A program made the translations under genes and the position numbers. Below are positions 1 to 6,131 of a stretch of 7,427 bases of DNA, piece after piece. The DNA comes from Armatimonadota bacterium (lineage in GTDB: Bacteria; Armatimonadota; Fimbriimonadia; Fimbriimonadales; ATM1). Location of the stretch: the NCBI GenBank assembly GCA_013816225.1, contig JACDEQ010000098.1, forward strand, positions 1-7,427, given 5' to 3'. Within the stretch, counting starts at the first letter, position 1, and each line of letters starts with the position of its first letter. The notes beneath the pieces were generated by a model. It had not been told where the DNA came from, searched no databases, and saw only the letters and a program-made list of their open reading frames with translations.

Positions 1-165
1 CTATCGCGAGATCCGATCCAGGTCGGCGCGGTATCCGGCCAAGATTTCTGCAAGGTCATTCTGCTGTCTATCATTCTGGCTGGAGCCGTCGCGTCGACTT
101 ATATGATGCTTTCCGGCAGCTCCCCGTGGATACTCAATCCGGTCGAGGGCTTGCTCGGGCGATGA
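1..165 (+). CDS. C-terminal end of an unidentified membrane protein (5' end outside window)
   Basis: Frame 1 is open from the window edge to TGA at 163-165 and encodes the last 54 residues of a protein. Around residues 18-37 there is a clear hydrophobic helix (KVILLSIILAGAVASTYMML), followed by a short polar tail ending in NPVEGLLGR, so the product probably ends with a membrane helix and a short tail. The stop overlaps the start of the next gene as ATGA, which argues for one operon and coupled translation. Frame 3 is also open here but encodes a polar, arginine-rich sequence without protein-like character. I cannot assign a family from this tail. Confidence rests on the hydrophobic segment and the stop/start overlap. 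Confidence 0.6.
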   Translation, partial: LSRDPIQVGAVSGQDFCKVILLSIILAGAVASTYMMLSGSSPWILNPVEGLLGR

Positions 166-1703
166 ACTTGTGGAAACGGGCCCTCGTGTGGTGGTTCACG
201 TTCGGCTTCGGCCTTGTTTGGGTGCTCGCTTTCCTGCTGCCTACTGAAGTCGGCGGCGGCCTCGATGGAGAAGGAATGCGCTCACCGAACCTGGTGGGGC
301 AAAGGCTATATTACACGACAGGAAAGCAGACATTCATCGCCATGATGGACCTCGATAGGACGTCTGTTCGCCGAAGAGCCTTTGCCCCATCACCGATCCG
401 GAAGCACGATTATAACGGCGCTTCGAACCCGCTCGTCTTCCGCGATGGCGAAAGCCTGCGAATGATTTATCTCGGCCTCGGGTTCGATTTCGTTTACCGT
501 GTCTGCATGGCAGAGAGTCAAGATGGCACGAACTGGCAACCGCTTTCTGAGCCGATCTTCGATCCACCCGCCACCGCGGCCATTGCCGGGCCGCACGGGC
601 TCAGCATGTCCGCCGATCGCCGCCGGCTTTACTATACGGTCTTCGAAAATGGGAGGGTAGTTATACGTTATGCGGAGCGATCCGATGGAGAGTGGCGCGA
701 TATGGGACAATACCTGCGCTTGAAGGAGCCTCTGTCGGTGCTCGCATTTTCGGAGATGCCGGACGGGCGCGCCGTGGTTGTGGCAAAAGGCGAGACGGCC
801 GGCGCATTCTCGTCGATCGTCGACGCGGCTTTGCCGTCATCTACTCCCATCGTCGTGGTGCCATTTGCTTTGGAGCGATTCTTGGGTACCGCGCCGCCGC
901 AATTCTTGGGGGACTTGTTGGGGATCGTCGCGGCAACCGACGCCGGTCTCTGGAGGGTTCTTATCAATGGGACCTCGTCGGGTTTCGACGCGCGGTCGAG
1001 AGTCGCTCTCTACCAGGGGACAGGCCCAGGGAGTCTCACGCCGGCGGACGGCGCCGCTGCCGGAGCCGTAGCTGAACTGCCCGCACCGGCCCACACGACG
1101 TACTTCAATGATTGGGCGGGGACACTGTCGGAGTTCGTTCCGATCGTTTCCGCATTCGGATTCGGCTTGGGGCTGATCAGCCTCGTTGGGGTTCATGGCA
1201 GGAAAATCGGCAAAGGGGGCGAGCCGGCCATCTTCAGCGGCATCGTGTTAGCCGCGCTGGCGGCGATGCTCGTGGTGCAGCTCAACTTCTTCTATCGCGG
1301 TAAGCCCGAGACGGGCATCTGGAGTGACCTAAACCAAATTCTTTTCTACCGCCTGCAATTTCCACTGGGGTCGACGATGTTCGGTTTGCTCGCTGCATAC
1401 CTAACGTCCGCCGCTTATCGGGCATTCCGGATACGTACTCTCGATGCCGCGATTCTTGCCGGTATGGCCGCGTTCGTGATACTCACGCAAGTGCCAACCG
1501 GGCAGTTCCTGGCTTCGCTATTTGCTCCGGGTGCGGTCGACGGCGGGGCGATGCTAGATGCGTACGCGGTCGAAGGGCGAAATTGGGCTCTATCGATTGC
1601 GAACGACGCGGTCCAGAGGGCCGTGGGGTTCGGCGCTTTCGTGGGCGCGATCGCCATGGCGATGCGCGTTTGGCTGTCGTTGGACAAGACTTCGCAATCG
1701 TAG
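162..1703 (+). CDS. Membrane protein with beta-propeller-like extracytoplasmic region and C-terminal multi-helix domain, function unknown
   Basis: Predicted 513-residue envelope protein. The start is taken as ATG 162, not the in-frame GTG at 126, because it overlaps the upstream stop as ATGA and is followed at once by MNLWKR and a hydrophobic helix (residues 7-27), a typical membrane anchor. Residues 40-290 look like blades of a beta-propeller: N89-P90 with R94-D95-G96, then an Asp-box-like S119-x-D-G-x-x-W125, then a second S174-D-G-x-W178. This resembles the NP..RDG...Y.S.DG..W pattern of GH43/GH130-type five-bladed propellers, but I cannot identify catalytic acids. Residues 322-345, 354-374, 402-420, 428-454 and 484-504 are hydrophobic and probably form five more membrane helices; the chain ends in MRVWLSLDK. 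The ATGA overlap suggests it works with the upstream membrane protein. It could be an envelope carbohydrate-binding or sensing protein; function unassigned. Confidence 0.85.
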   Translation: MNLWKRALVWWFTFGFGLVWVLAFLLPTEVGGGLDGEGMRSPNLVGQRLYYTTGKQTFIAMMDLDRTSVRRRAFAPSPIRKHDYNGASNPLVFRDGESLRMIYLGLGFDFVYRVCMAESQDGTNWQPLSEPIFDPPATAAIAGPHGLSMSADRRRLYYTVFENGRVVIRYAERSDGEWRDMGQYLRLKEPLSVLAFSEMPDGRAVVVAKGETAGAFSSIVDAALPSSTPIVVVPFALERFLGTAPPQFLGDLLGIVAATDAGLWRVLINGTSSGFDARSRVALYQGTGPGSLTPADGAAAGAVAELPAPAHTTYFNDWAGTLSEFVPIVSAFGFGLGLISLVGVHGRKIGKGGEPAIFSGIVLAALAAMLVVQLNFFYRGKPETGIWSDLNQILFYRLQFPLGSTMFGLLAAYLTSAAYRAFRIRTLDAAILAGMAAFVILTQVPTGQFLASLFAPGAVDGGAMLDAYAVEGRNWALSIANDAVQRAVGFGAFVGAIAMAMRVWLSLDKTSQS

Positions 1704-1758
1704 TTCGACCTGCTACGCTTCCGATACGGATATTCGTTGGGCGGCCGGACGTGCCGCT

Positions 1759-2778
1759 TCACGCTCCCTTTCGCGCAATTAGGCTCGTCCGTCGAAGAAC
1801 AAGACCGGCGATGGCGGCGGCGATGCCAAACAGAGAACTCGGCTCAGGCACCGGGGTCCAAACGAGGGGGCGGACCGCATGAATGGAGTCGAAGCCCCAG
1901 CCCACGATCGTTCCGTTCTCGTCGATACCGGTAGCTTCAGATTCAGTGAAGCCCTTGGGGAGAAACTGATGCAAATCTAACCGGCTTTCCGCTGTGCCCG
2001 ACCAAACTATGGCGTGCGACTGGCGGATGCCGACTTGCTGCTTTCCATTCGTGTCGAAAGCTGTTCCGGAGCCTAGCTCCGTGAATTTGCCGGTATCCGT
2101 GTCCCAGATTATCGGGCCGCCGGCTCCGCCCACAATCTGATTCCCGTGAATTGCACGTGCGACGCCGCCGGGCTCACCCTTCGGTAACGGCAACAAACTC
2201 ATGCTTTCGGCAGTGCCCTTCCACATGACGGGAGTGAAACCATCGAGTTGGCCAACCTGAGTATCTCCCCACACTCCGAAGGCGTCGGAGGATTGATACC
2301 CATCAGGGTGGAGATCGACAACGGATTCCGCGGTGCCCCGCCAGAGGAGGGCGTGGCCGATGTTGCCTCCTTCGACAATGCCGGCTGCGCCCACTTGGCT
2401 CTTTCCGTCGGTGGCGCGGCCAAAGGTTGCTAAATAACCGTCTGGATGCAGGTCGACGAGGCTGCCAGTCGAGCCCGACCACATCAGCGCGTGGTTTCTT
2501 TCGCCGCCCAGGTAGCCGGAACCGATCTGCTTGCCGCCGCCCACGCCTGTCACGCTCCACGAATCGAAACCGGGGGCGTTAAGATAGACGTGGTCGTAGT
2601 CGGGACCGGTCCACAGCAGGGAGCCGGCGAAATCGTGCCCGACGATCTGGTTTGCACCCGCCCCGAATGCCTGGCCGTAACCCGTGGTCGTGGGCAGAAT
2701 TTGGGCAGTGTACTGCGCGATACACGAGGACGCCACGCACAGTAAGGGAGCAACGAACCTTGATTTTGAATGCTTCAT
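1759..2778 (-). CDS. Secreted HAF-like repeat protein with PEP-CTERM sorting signal
   Basis: A 339-residue exported protein. A signal peptide (basic MKHSKSR, hydrophobic core, cleavage probably after CIA near residue 21) is followed by at least four copies of a motif of the form A-h-x-W-x-G-T-A-E-S-x-x-D-L-H-P-x-G-Y, centred near residues 97-115, 142-161, 183-197 and 255-274, with interleaved Q-[IV]-V-G turns. This resembles the HAF extracellular repeat family, thought to form a beta-propeller-like fold. The C-terminus is a standard PEP-CTERM signal: VPEPSS at 310-315, a short hydrophobic stretch at 316-328, then RR and a basic tail. Exosortase is expected to cleave it and anchor or release the protein at the surface; no exosortase gene lies in this window. 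The start has an AAAGGA element about 8 bases upstream of ATG. It converges on the preceding plus-strand gene with a 55-base gap. The native role is unknown. Confidence 0.88.
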   Translation of the reverse strand: MKHSKSRFVAPLLCVASSCIAQYTAQILPTTTGYGQAFGAGANQIVGHDFAGSLLWTGPDYDHVYLNAPGFDSWSVTGVGGGKQIGSGYLGGERNHALMWSGSTGSLVDLHPDGYLATFGRATDGKSQVGAAGIVEGGNIGHALLWRGTAESVVDLHPDGYQSSDAFGVWGDTQVGQLDGFTPVMWKGTAESMSLLPLPKGEPGGVARAIHGNQIVGGAGGPIIWDTDTGKFTELGSGTAFDTNGKQQVGIRQSHAIVWSGTAESRLDLHQFLPKGFTESEATGIDENGTIVGWGFDSIHAVRPLVWTPVPEPSSLFGIAAAIAGLVLRRTSLIARKGA

Positions 2779-2807
2779 GTCTCTATTCCTTTGAACTTGA
2801 AATAATT

Positions 2808-2837
2808 GCGGGTGCCTCCTTCGAGGAAAGCACCCGC
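2808..2837 (-). terminator. Terminator-like hairpin after the DUF1929 remnant
   Basis: GCGGGTGC (2808-2815) and GCACCCGC (2830-2837) form a perfect 8-bp stem. A further 4 bp can pair inside it (2817-2820 with 2824-2827) around a 3-base loop. Read on the minus strand it is followed by AATTATTTC, a weak U-rich tract, and it starts ten bases after the stop of the DUF1929 fragment. It is best read as the intrinsic terminator of the former gene. It also lies 30 bases upstream of the PEP-CTERM gene on the same strand, so a leader role for that gene cannot be excluded. Confidence 0.6.
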
Positions 2838-2847
2838 GAAATGGCGG

Positions 2848-3066
2848 CTAAGGGGGGCCGACCTTCATGTATTTGGACGGGGACGGGACTCCGCTGCCGT
2901 TCACCGCGGACATGAGGTACCAGCCCGGTGGGGCGACGCCCCCGGTTGCAGGAGGAATCACCGTCATCGTATTGCCGCTTCGCGATTGGATCGTGCAATT
3001 GATGTAACGCTGGCCCTGGTCGAACCCATGAGTGGTCGATCCGAGACGCAGCAGTGTCACCCTCAT
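2848..3066 (-). pseudogene. C-terminal remnant of a galactose-oxidase-like protein (DUF1929 / E-set domain)
   Basis: The minus-strand frame ending at TAG 2848-2850 encodes about 72 residues with the hallmarks of the DUF1929 domain that closes galactose-oxidase/glyoxal-oxidase-like proteins: VTLLRLGSTTHGFDQGQR, then NTMTVIPPATGG, VAPPGWYLM, and a VPSPSKYMKV end. In intact family members this immunoglobulin-like domain packs against a copper-binding kelch beta-propeller and contributes a conserved histidine; the TH in GSTTHGFD is present. The first ~30 residues of the domain and the whole propeller are missing: upstream of 3066 this frame turns into an out-of-frame reading of a phosphorylase fragment. 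The fragment has lost its start and cannot make an enzyme. The hairpin at 2808-2837 is consistent with a genuine gene end. The family call is from recalled motif similarity. Confidence 0.75.
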
Positions 3067-3280
3067 ATTGGTCGATCGTCTCGCCGGAGTTGGCCAAGGC
3101 CATCGCCAGTGCGCTCGTTTCCGATTCATCGAGCCCATTGATATAGGCGGCCATAAGCCAAGCGGAGACCTGATAATCCGCAAGCCGTCCCGCGACCAAT
3201 GCCTCGACGAACGAGCTAATGTCTTTGGGCGAGTGGGTTCCTCGGTCGCGTTTCTGAGCTATGAACGGATGTATCGTCAA
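3065..3280 (-). pseudogene. N-terminal remnant of pyrimidine-nucleoside (thymidine) phosphorylase
   Basis: Reading from a possible TTG at 3278-3280, the minus strand encodes about 72 residues matching the N-terminal helical domain of the nucleoside phosphorylase II family (DeoA/Pdp): FIAQKRDRG, KDISSFVEALVAGRLADYQ, SAWLMAAYINGLDESET and ALAMALANSGETID. Intact enzymes split thymidine or uridine with phosphate and continue straight into a K-H-S-T-G-G-V-G-D phosphate-binding motif. Here the similarity stops before that motif and the sequence enters a DUF1929 fragment in another frame. With the catalytic domain gone it is non-functional. No Shine-Dalgarno sequence precedes the TTG and no ATG is available, so the original start may also have decayed. 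The codons kept are clean, with no internal stop, so loss may be recent. Confidence 0.78.
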
Positions 3281-3327
3281 GGGGCTAAAGTATGCCCAAA
3301 AGAGCTTTAGTCCGGGATCGCGAGGCC

Positions 3328-3457
3328 AATGCTCGCCGGGACAGCGCATTACTTGTTCGCGGTTAAAAGCACCGCCCCTCTCCCAGCTCCATAGTGGCCG
3401 TAAATCCAACCACTGAAGGAGACAAGTATGCAATACTTGCAAAATCTGGCGAGCATT
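3328..3457 (+). promoter_or_regulatory. Candidate structured leader RNA upstream of rpsA
   Basis: Four helices can be drawn by eye as one closed multi-branch structure. A long-range stem pairs AATGCTCGCCGGG (3328-3340) with TCTGGCGAGCATT (3445-3457): ten Watson-Crick pairs in a row plus three outer pairs, two of them G-U. Inside it lie GCGGT/ACCGC (3359-3363 with 3371-3375, 7-base loop), TAGTGG/CCACTG (3392-3397 with 3410-3415, one U-G) and CAAGTAT/ATACTTG (3423-3429 with 3433-3439). An additional hairpin, GGGCTAAAG/CTTTAGTCC (3282-3290 with 3305-3313, one G-U), sits just upstream. The G-U pairs work only in plus-strand RNA, which points to the rpsA transcript. In E. coli, S1 represses its own messenger through a folded initiation region with a poor Shine-Dalgarno; a similar role here is inference. 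No promoter could be placed with confidence. Confidence 0.4.
3423..3439. repeat. 7-bp inverted repeat enclosing the leader-ORF start codon
   Basis: CAAGTAT (3423-3429) and ATACTTG (3433-3439) are perfect inverted copies separated by GCA. The ATG of the leader ORF (3428-3430) lies across the first arm and the loop, directly after its Shine-Dalgarno sequence. As RNA this would be a tight hairpin masking the start codon; as DNA it would be a 17-bp operator-like palindrome. A repeat of this size is expected a few times per 7 kb by chance, so its position is the argument, not its length. Confidence 0.55.
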
Positions 3458-3481
3458 ACGCTGCCAATCTCTGGAGAGTGA
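3428..3481 (+). CDS. Possible 17-residue leader peptide upstream of rpsA
   Basis: ATG 3428 is preceded by AAGGAGA (3416-3422) at ideal spacing, among the best ribosome binding sites in the window, and opens a 17-codon frame (MQYLQNLASITLPISGE) that ends at TGA 3479-3481, eight bases before the rpsA start. The peptide has no run of one amino acid that would suggest classical attenuation. Its translation would open both the start-codon hairpin and the 3' arm of the long-range stem, and would carry ribosomes across the weak rpsA site, so translational coupling is the likely effect if it is real. It may instead be a chance short frame; the Shine-Dalgarno is the only direct support. Confidence 0.4.
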   Translation: MQYLQNLASITLPISGE

Positions 3482-3489
3482 ATTAGCAT

Positions 3490-5394
3490 ATGAGTGACGA
3501 CCGAAAAGCGCCCTTAGGTGAGATGGAAGAGCCCACCGAAGGGGAAGCGCGGACCGCCACCGCGACCGAACCCGGCGGGCCCAGGCCCGTCGAAGAAGGA
3601 CCAATAGCCGCGTCCGTGGAACCGCAGACCCCGGAGGCGCCGACGCAGGAGCCCGAGGCAGAAACGCCTATCGACGGAGAGCCGGCCGAGTCCGTTCCGG
3701 TTGCGGAAGTAGCCGCGCGGACAGAACAAATGGGGGATTCCCTGCCCGAGCAGATCGCGGAGGTAGCGGCTGAGCCCGCTCCCGAGCCTACGCCGCAAGC
3801 AGTGGAACCCGCGCCCGAGGCCCAGCTAGAGATGTCAGAGCAAGGCGCTCCCGAGCCGCCGCCGAAGATGCCGGTCGAACCGGCGTCCGTGGTCGAACCT
3901 GCGCCCAAGCGGGACCTCGACGCTGCAGCGGAGTTCGAAGCTGCGCTCGAGGCATTCGAAGGCGGAACGACCGGCACGTCTTACGACGACGCCTTCCGTC
4001 CGCTTACGCGCGGCGAACTGCTTACTGCACGGGTTATCCAGGTCGACAAGGACAAGGTGTTCGTAGACTTGGGCACCAAATCCGAGGGTGTCGTGCCAAT
4101 CGACGAGCTTTCGGCATCCGCATTCGACAATGCGAGCGACGTCGTCAAGGTCGGCGACGAAATTAACGTCGTTGTCTTAAACCCGGAGGGCCGCGAAGGA
4201 AACCCGATTGTCAGCCGCAAGCGAGCGGAGTTCGAGAGCGCGTGGGACCGGATCGTCGAAGAATTCGAGAACAAGGTTACGGTCACTGCGATAGTCAGCG
4301 AGCGGGTGAAAGGTGGCTTAGTTGTCGATCTCGGCGTGCGAGGATTCGTCCCCGCCACGCATGTCGGCTCGGGCCAGATTCGCAACCTGGACAAGTTCGT
4401 CGGCCAGAGCCTGCCGTTCAAGATCATCGAGGTTGACAGGGATCGCCGCAAGGTGGTCCTATCGAATCGGCTGGCCGAAGAGGAAACCCGTGAAGAGCGC
4501 AAGCAGCAAATCTTCGAGAGCGTAAGGCCGGGCGACATCCTGGACGGGCATGTCCGCCGCCTAGCAGACTACGGCGCGTTCGTGGACCTGGGTGGAGTGG
4601 ACGGCCTGCTGCACGTGAGTGAGATGAGCTGGTCGCGAGTGGACCACCCGAAAGAGGTTATGAAGGAAGGCGACGAGGTCAAGGTCATGGTTTTGAGGCT
4701 CGACCCCGCGTCTGGCCGAATCAGCCTTGGTCGGCGGCAGGTCTTACCTGATCCTTGGACGAGCATCCGTGAGAACTACACGGTGGGCAAGCGACTGACG
4801 CTTCCGATTTCACGGGTTGTCCAGAGTGGTGCGTTCGTCAAGCTGCCCGAAGGGGCGGAGGCGTTCATTCCGATCAGCGAGATGGCCCACCGTCGGATCA
4901 ATAAGCCGTCTGAAGTCGTAAGCCCGGGACAGGATGTCGACATTCAGGTCATCGACCTGCGCCCGGACGAGCGCCGATTGGTTCTTTCGATGCGAGCGTT
5001 GCTTCCCTACGAGGAGAGGCCGTCCGGCGGCCATTCCGAGGAAGCCAAGCACCGCAGCGAGCGAAGTCGCGATCGACGAGGCGGTTCGGATCGCAGCGAG
5101 TCGCGCGGCCATCAGTCCGCTCCCACCGGAAACCTCACGATCGGAGAACGGCTAAGCGCATTGAAGGGTCTTACGTTCGGCGACGATGAGGAAACCGCTG
5201 AAGCGCAAGCGCATCCTATCGAAGAAAAGGTCGAGGCCGAGGAAGCTCCAGTAGCGGAACCCGCTTCTCTGGAGACGCCTGTAGAAGCGCAGGCGGCCGA
5301 GGCAACGGAGGCAGAAACTCCGGAGTCCGAGGTGGTCAAGGCGCCGGAGGAAGAGAAGCCGGAAGAGAAGCCGGAAGAGAAGCCGGAAGAGTAG
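3490..5394 (+). CDS. rpsA: Ribosomal protein S1-like RNA-binding protein, four S1 domains
   Basis: A 634-residue protein. Bacterial S1 binds messenger RNA on the small subunit and helps unfold structured leaders. Four S1 (OB-fold) domains are seen at about 173-244 (GELLTARVIQVDKDKVFVDLG), 259-327 (KGGLVVDLGVRGFVPATHV, ending in VVLSNR), 345-416 (PGDILDGHVRRLADYGAFVDLG, GLLHVSEMSW) and 430-503 (SGAFVKLPEGAEAFIPISEM, ending RRLVLSMR). Order and linkers fit S1 rather than a general S1-domain regulator. Unusual are a 160-residue N-terminal extension rich in Pro, Glu and Ala, an Arg/Ser-rich basic stretch (518-541) and an acidic tail ending in repeated EEKP. The start ATG 3490 has only GGAG at 3473-3476, 13 bases away, inside the end of the leader ORF. 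The gene ends in a strong terminator and is followed by coaE, an order also found in actinobacteria. Alternative: a non-ribosomal S1-repeat protein. Confidence 0.85.
   Translation: MSDDRKAPLGEMEEPTEGEARTATATEPGGPRPVEEGPIAASVEPQTPEAPTQEPEAETPIDGEPAESVPVAEVAARTEQMGDSLPEQIAEVAAEPAPEPTPQAVEPAPEAQLEMSEQGAPEPPPKMPVEPASVVEPAPKRDLDAAAEFEAALEAFEGGTTGTSYDDAFRPLTRGELLTARVIQVDKDKVFVDLGTKSEGVVPIDELSASAFDNASDVVKVGDEINVVVLNPEGREGNPIVSRKRAEFESAWDRIVEEFENKVTVTAIVSERVKGGLVVDLGVRGFVPATHVGSGQIRNLDKFVGQSLPFKIIEVDRDRRKVVLSNRLAEEETREERKQQIFESVRPGDILDGHVRRLADYGAFVDLGGVDGLLHVSEMSWSRVDHPKEVMKEGDEVKVMVLRLDPASGRISLGRRQVLPDPWTSIRENYTVGKRLTLPISRVVQSGAFVKLPEGAEAFIPISEMAHRRINKPSEVVSPGQDVDIQVIDLRPDERRLVLSMRALLPYEERPSGGHSEEAKHRSERSRDRRGGSDRSESRGHQSAPTGNLTIGERLSALKGLTFGDDEETAEAQAHPIEEKVEAEEAPVAEPASLETPVEAQAAEATEAETPESEVVKAPEEEKPEEKPEEKPEE
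5350..5391 (+). repeat. 12-bp tandem repeat at the 3' end of rpsA
   Basis: The unit GAAGAGAAGCCG occurs three times exactly (5350-5361, 5362-5373, 5374-5385) plus a half copy (5386-5391) directly before the TAG stop. It encodes the EEKPEEKPEEKPEE tail. The identity of the copies at DNA level suggests recent slippage expansion, and copy number may vary between strains. Confidence 0.9.
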
Positions 5395-5409
5395 ATCATC
5401 ATGACATTC

Positions 5410-5447
5410 GGCGACGAGACGGATACGTTCCACCTCGTCGCCTTTTT
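5410..5447 (+). terminator. Intrinsic terminator after rpsA
   Basis: GGCGACGAG (5410-5418) pairs perfectly with CTCGTCGCC (5434-5442), with a small extra GGA/TCC pairing in the loop, and is followed directly by five T (5443-5447). It starts 15 bases after the rpsA stop and ends 13 bases before the coaE start, so coaE must be reached by read-through or by a promoter inside this element. Confidence 0.9.
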
Positions 5448-5460
5448 GTAGGGCACGCGC

Positions 5461-6036
5461 TTGAAAATCGCTATCACCGGGGGAATTGCCGACGGCAAGA
5501 GCACTGCGCTCGGTTTCTTGCGCGATCTCGGATTTCAGGTGTTGGACGCTGATGCAGTCGTTGGAGACCTGTACGAAGAAGAATCGGTGGTGGGCGAAAT
5601 TAAATCCGCGTTCGGCCAGGCAGCCGTGTCGTTCGGAAGGATCGAGCGCGAGTGGCTTCACGGGGTTGTGTTCTCGGATGCGAAATCGCGGCGCAAGCTG
5701 AATCAGATTCTGCACTCTCGGGTCATCGGCGCCATCGTAGATTGGAGCCGTGGAATCGCAGGGATCAGCTTCGCGGAAGTTCCACTCCTCATCGAGACGG
5801 CGGCGCAGGGGCTCTTCGACCGGGTTTGGGTGGTCTCGGCGGGTTATGACGAACAGCTCCGGCGGGTCGCTGAGCGATTCGGAGGTGACCGTGCCCGCGC
5901 CGCACGCCTACTGCAGACGCAACTACCGACGGAAGTCAAAAGTGTCTTCGCCGATGAGATATTCCGATCCGACACGTCGCTCGAAGACCTGCGAAGTCAT
6001 TTGGTGCTCGCGACAAGAGCACTACAAGAGGATTAG
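5461..6036 (+). CDS. coaE: Dephospho-CoA kinase, divergent
   Basis: CoaE phosphorylates dephospho-CoA at the ribose 3' hydroxyl with ATP, the last step of coenzyme A synthesis, in the cytoplasm. The 191-residue length is close to the family's ~200. Visible motifs are the P-loop GGIADGKST (7-15) right after the first strand KIAIT, the DAD element (29-31), LNQILHS (80-86), the EVPLLIE strand (106-112), D120 before VWVVS, and the closing AD (164-165) with SLEDLR. Several family positions differ: the usual GSGKS loop is ADGKS, the H-P after LN.I is H-S, and the usual N-x-G near the end is S-D-T. Start: TTG 5461 is the first usable codon after an in-frame TAG at 5449 and leaves the first strand complete; AGGG (5450-5453) is a modest ribosome site. 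Transcription must pass the rpsA terminator, so lower output than rpsA is likely. Activity is probable but not certain. Confidence 0.85.
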   Translation: MKIAITGGIADGKSTALGFLRDLGFQVLDADAVVGDLYEEESVVGEIKSAFGQAAVSFGRIEREWLHGVVFSDAKSRRKLNQILHSRVIGAIVDWSRGIAGISFAEVPLLIETAAQGLFDRVWVVSAGYDEQLRRVAERFGGDRARAARLLQTQLPTEVKSVFADEIFRSDTSLEDLRSHLVLATRALQED

Positions 6037-6131
6037 GCGAACGAATGGCCATTCTGAAGCGGTCAGAAATCAGATAGTTCTTTTCCTCGAAGTGTAAGAG
6101 GGAATCCGGATGGGCGGACGTGGACATGCTG

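Noticed and set aside
126..161. GTG 126 as start of the 513-residue protein
   Set aside because: Adds a polar stretch before the membrane anchor and overlaps the upstream gene by 40 bases; ATG 162 gives the standard ATGA overlap.
1741..1757. GCGGC/GCCGC hairpin between the convergent genes
   Set aside because: Only five pairs with a 7-base loop and no T-run on either strand; too weak to call a terminator.
2848..3183. 111-codon minus-strand frame as a complete small protein
   Set aside because: Its first ~39 residues are the phosphorylase fragment read in the wrong frame; only the last ~72 carry DUF1929 signal.
2783..3604. 273-codon minus-strand frame as one intact gene
   Set aside because: Only about 72 codons resemble a protein family (nucleoside phosphorylase); the rest overlaps the start of rpsA on one side and the DUF1929 remnant in a different frame on the other.
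5401..5451. Short frame from ATG 5401 between rpsA and coaE
   Set aside because: It lies entirely on the terminator hairpin and has no ribosome site.
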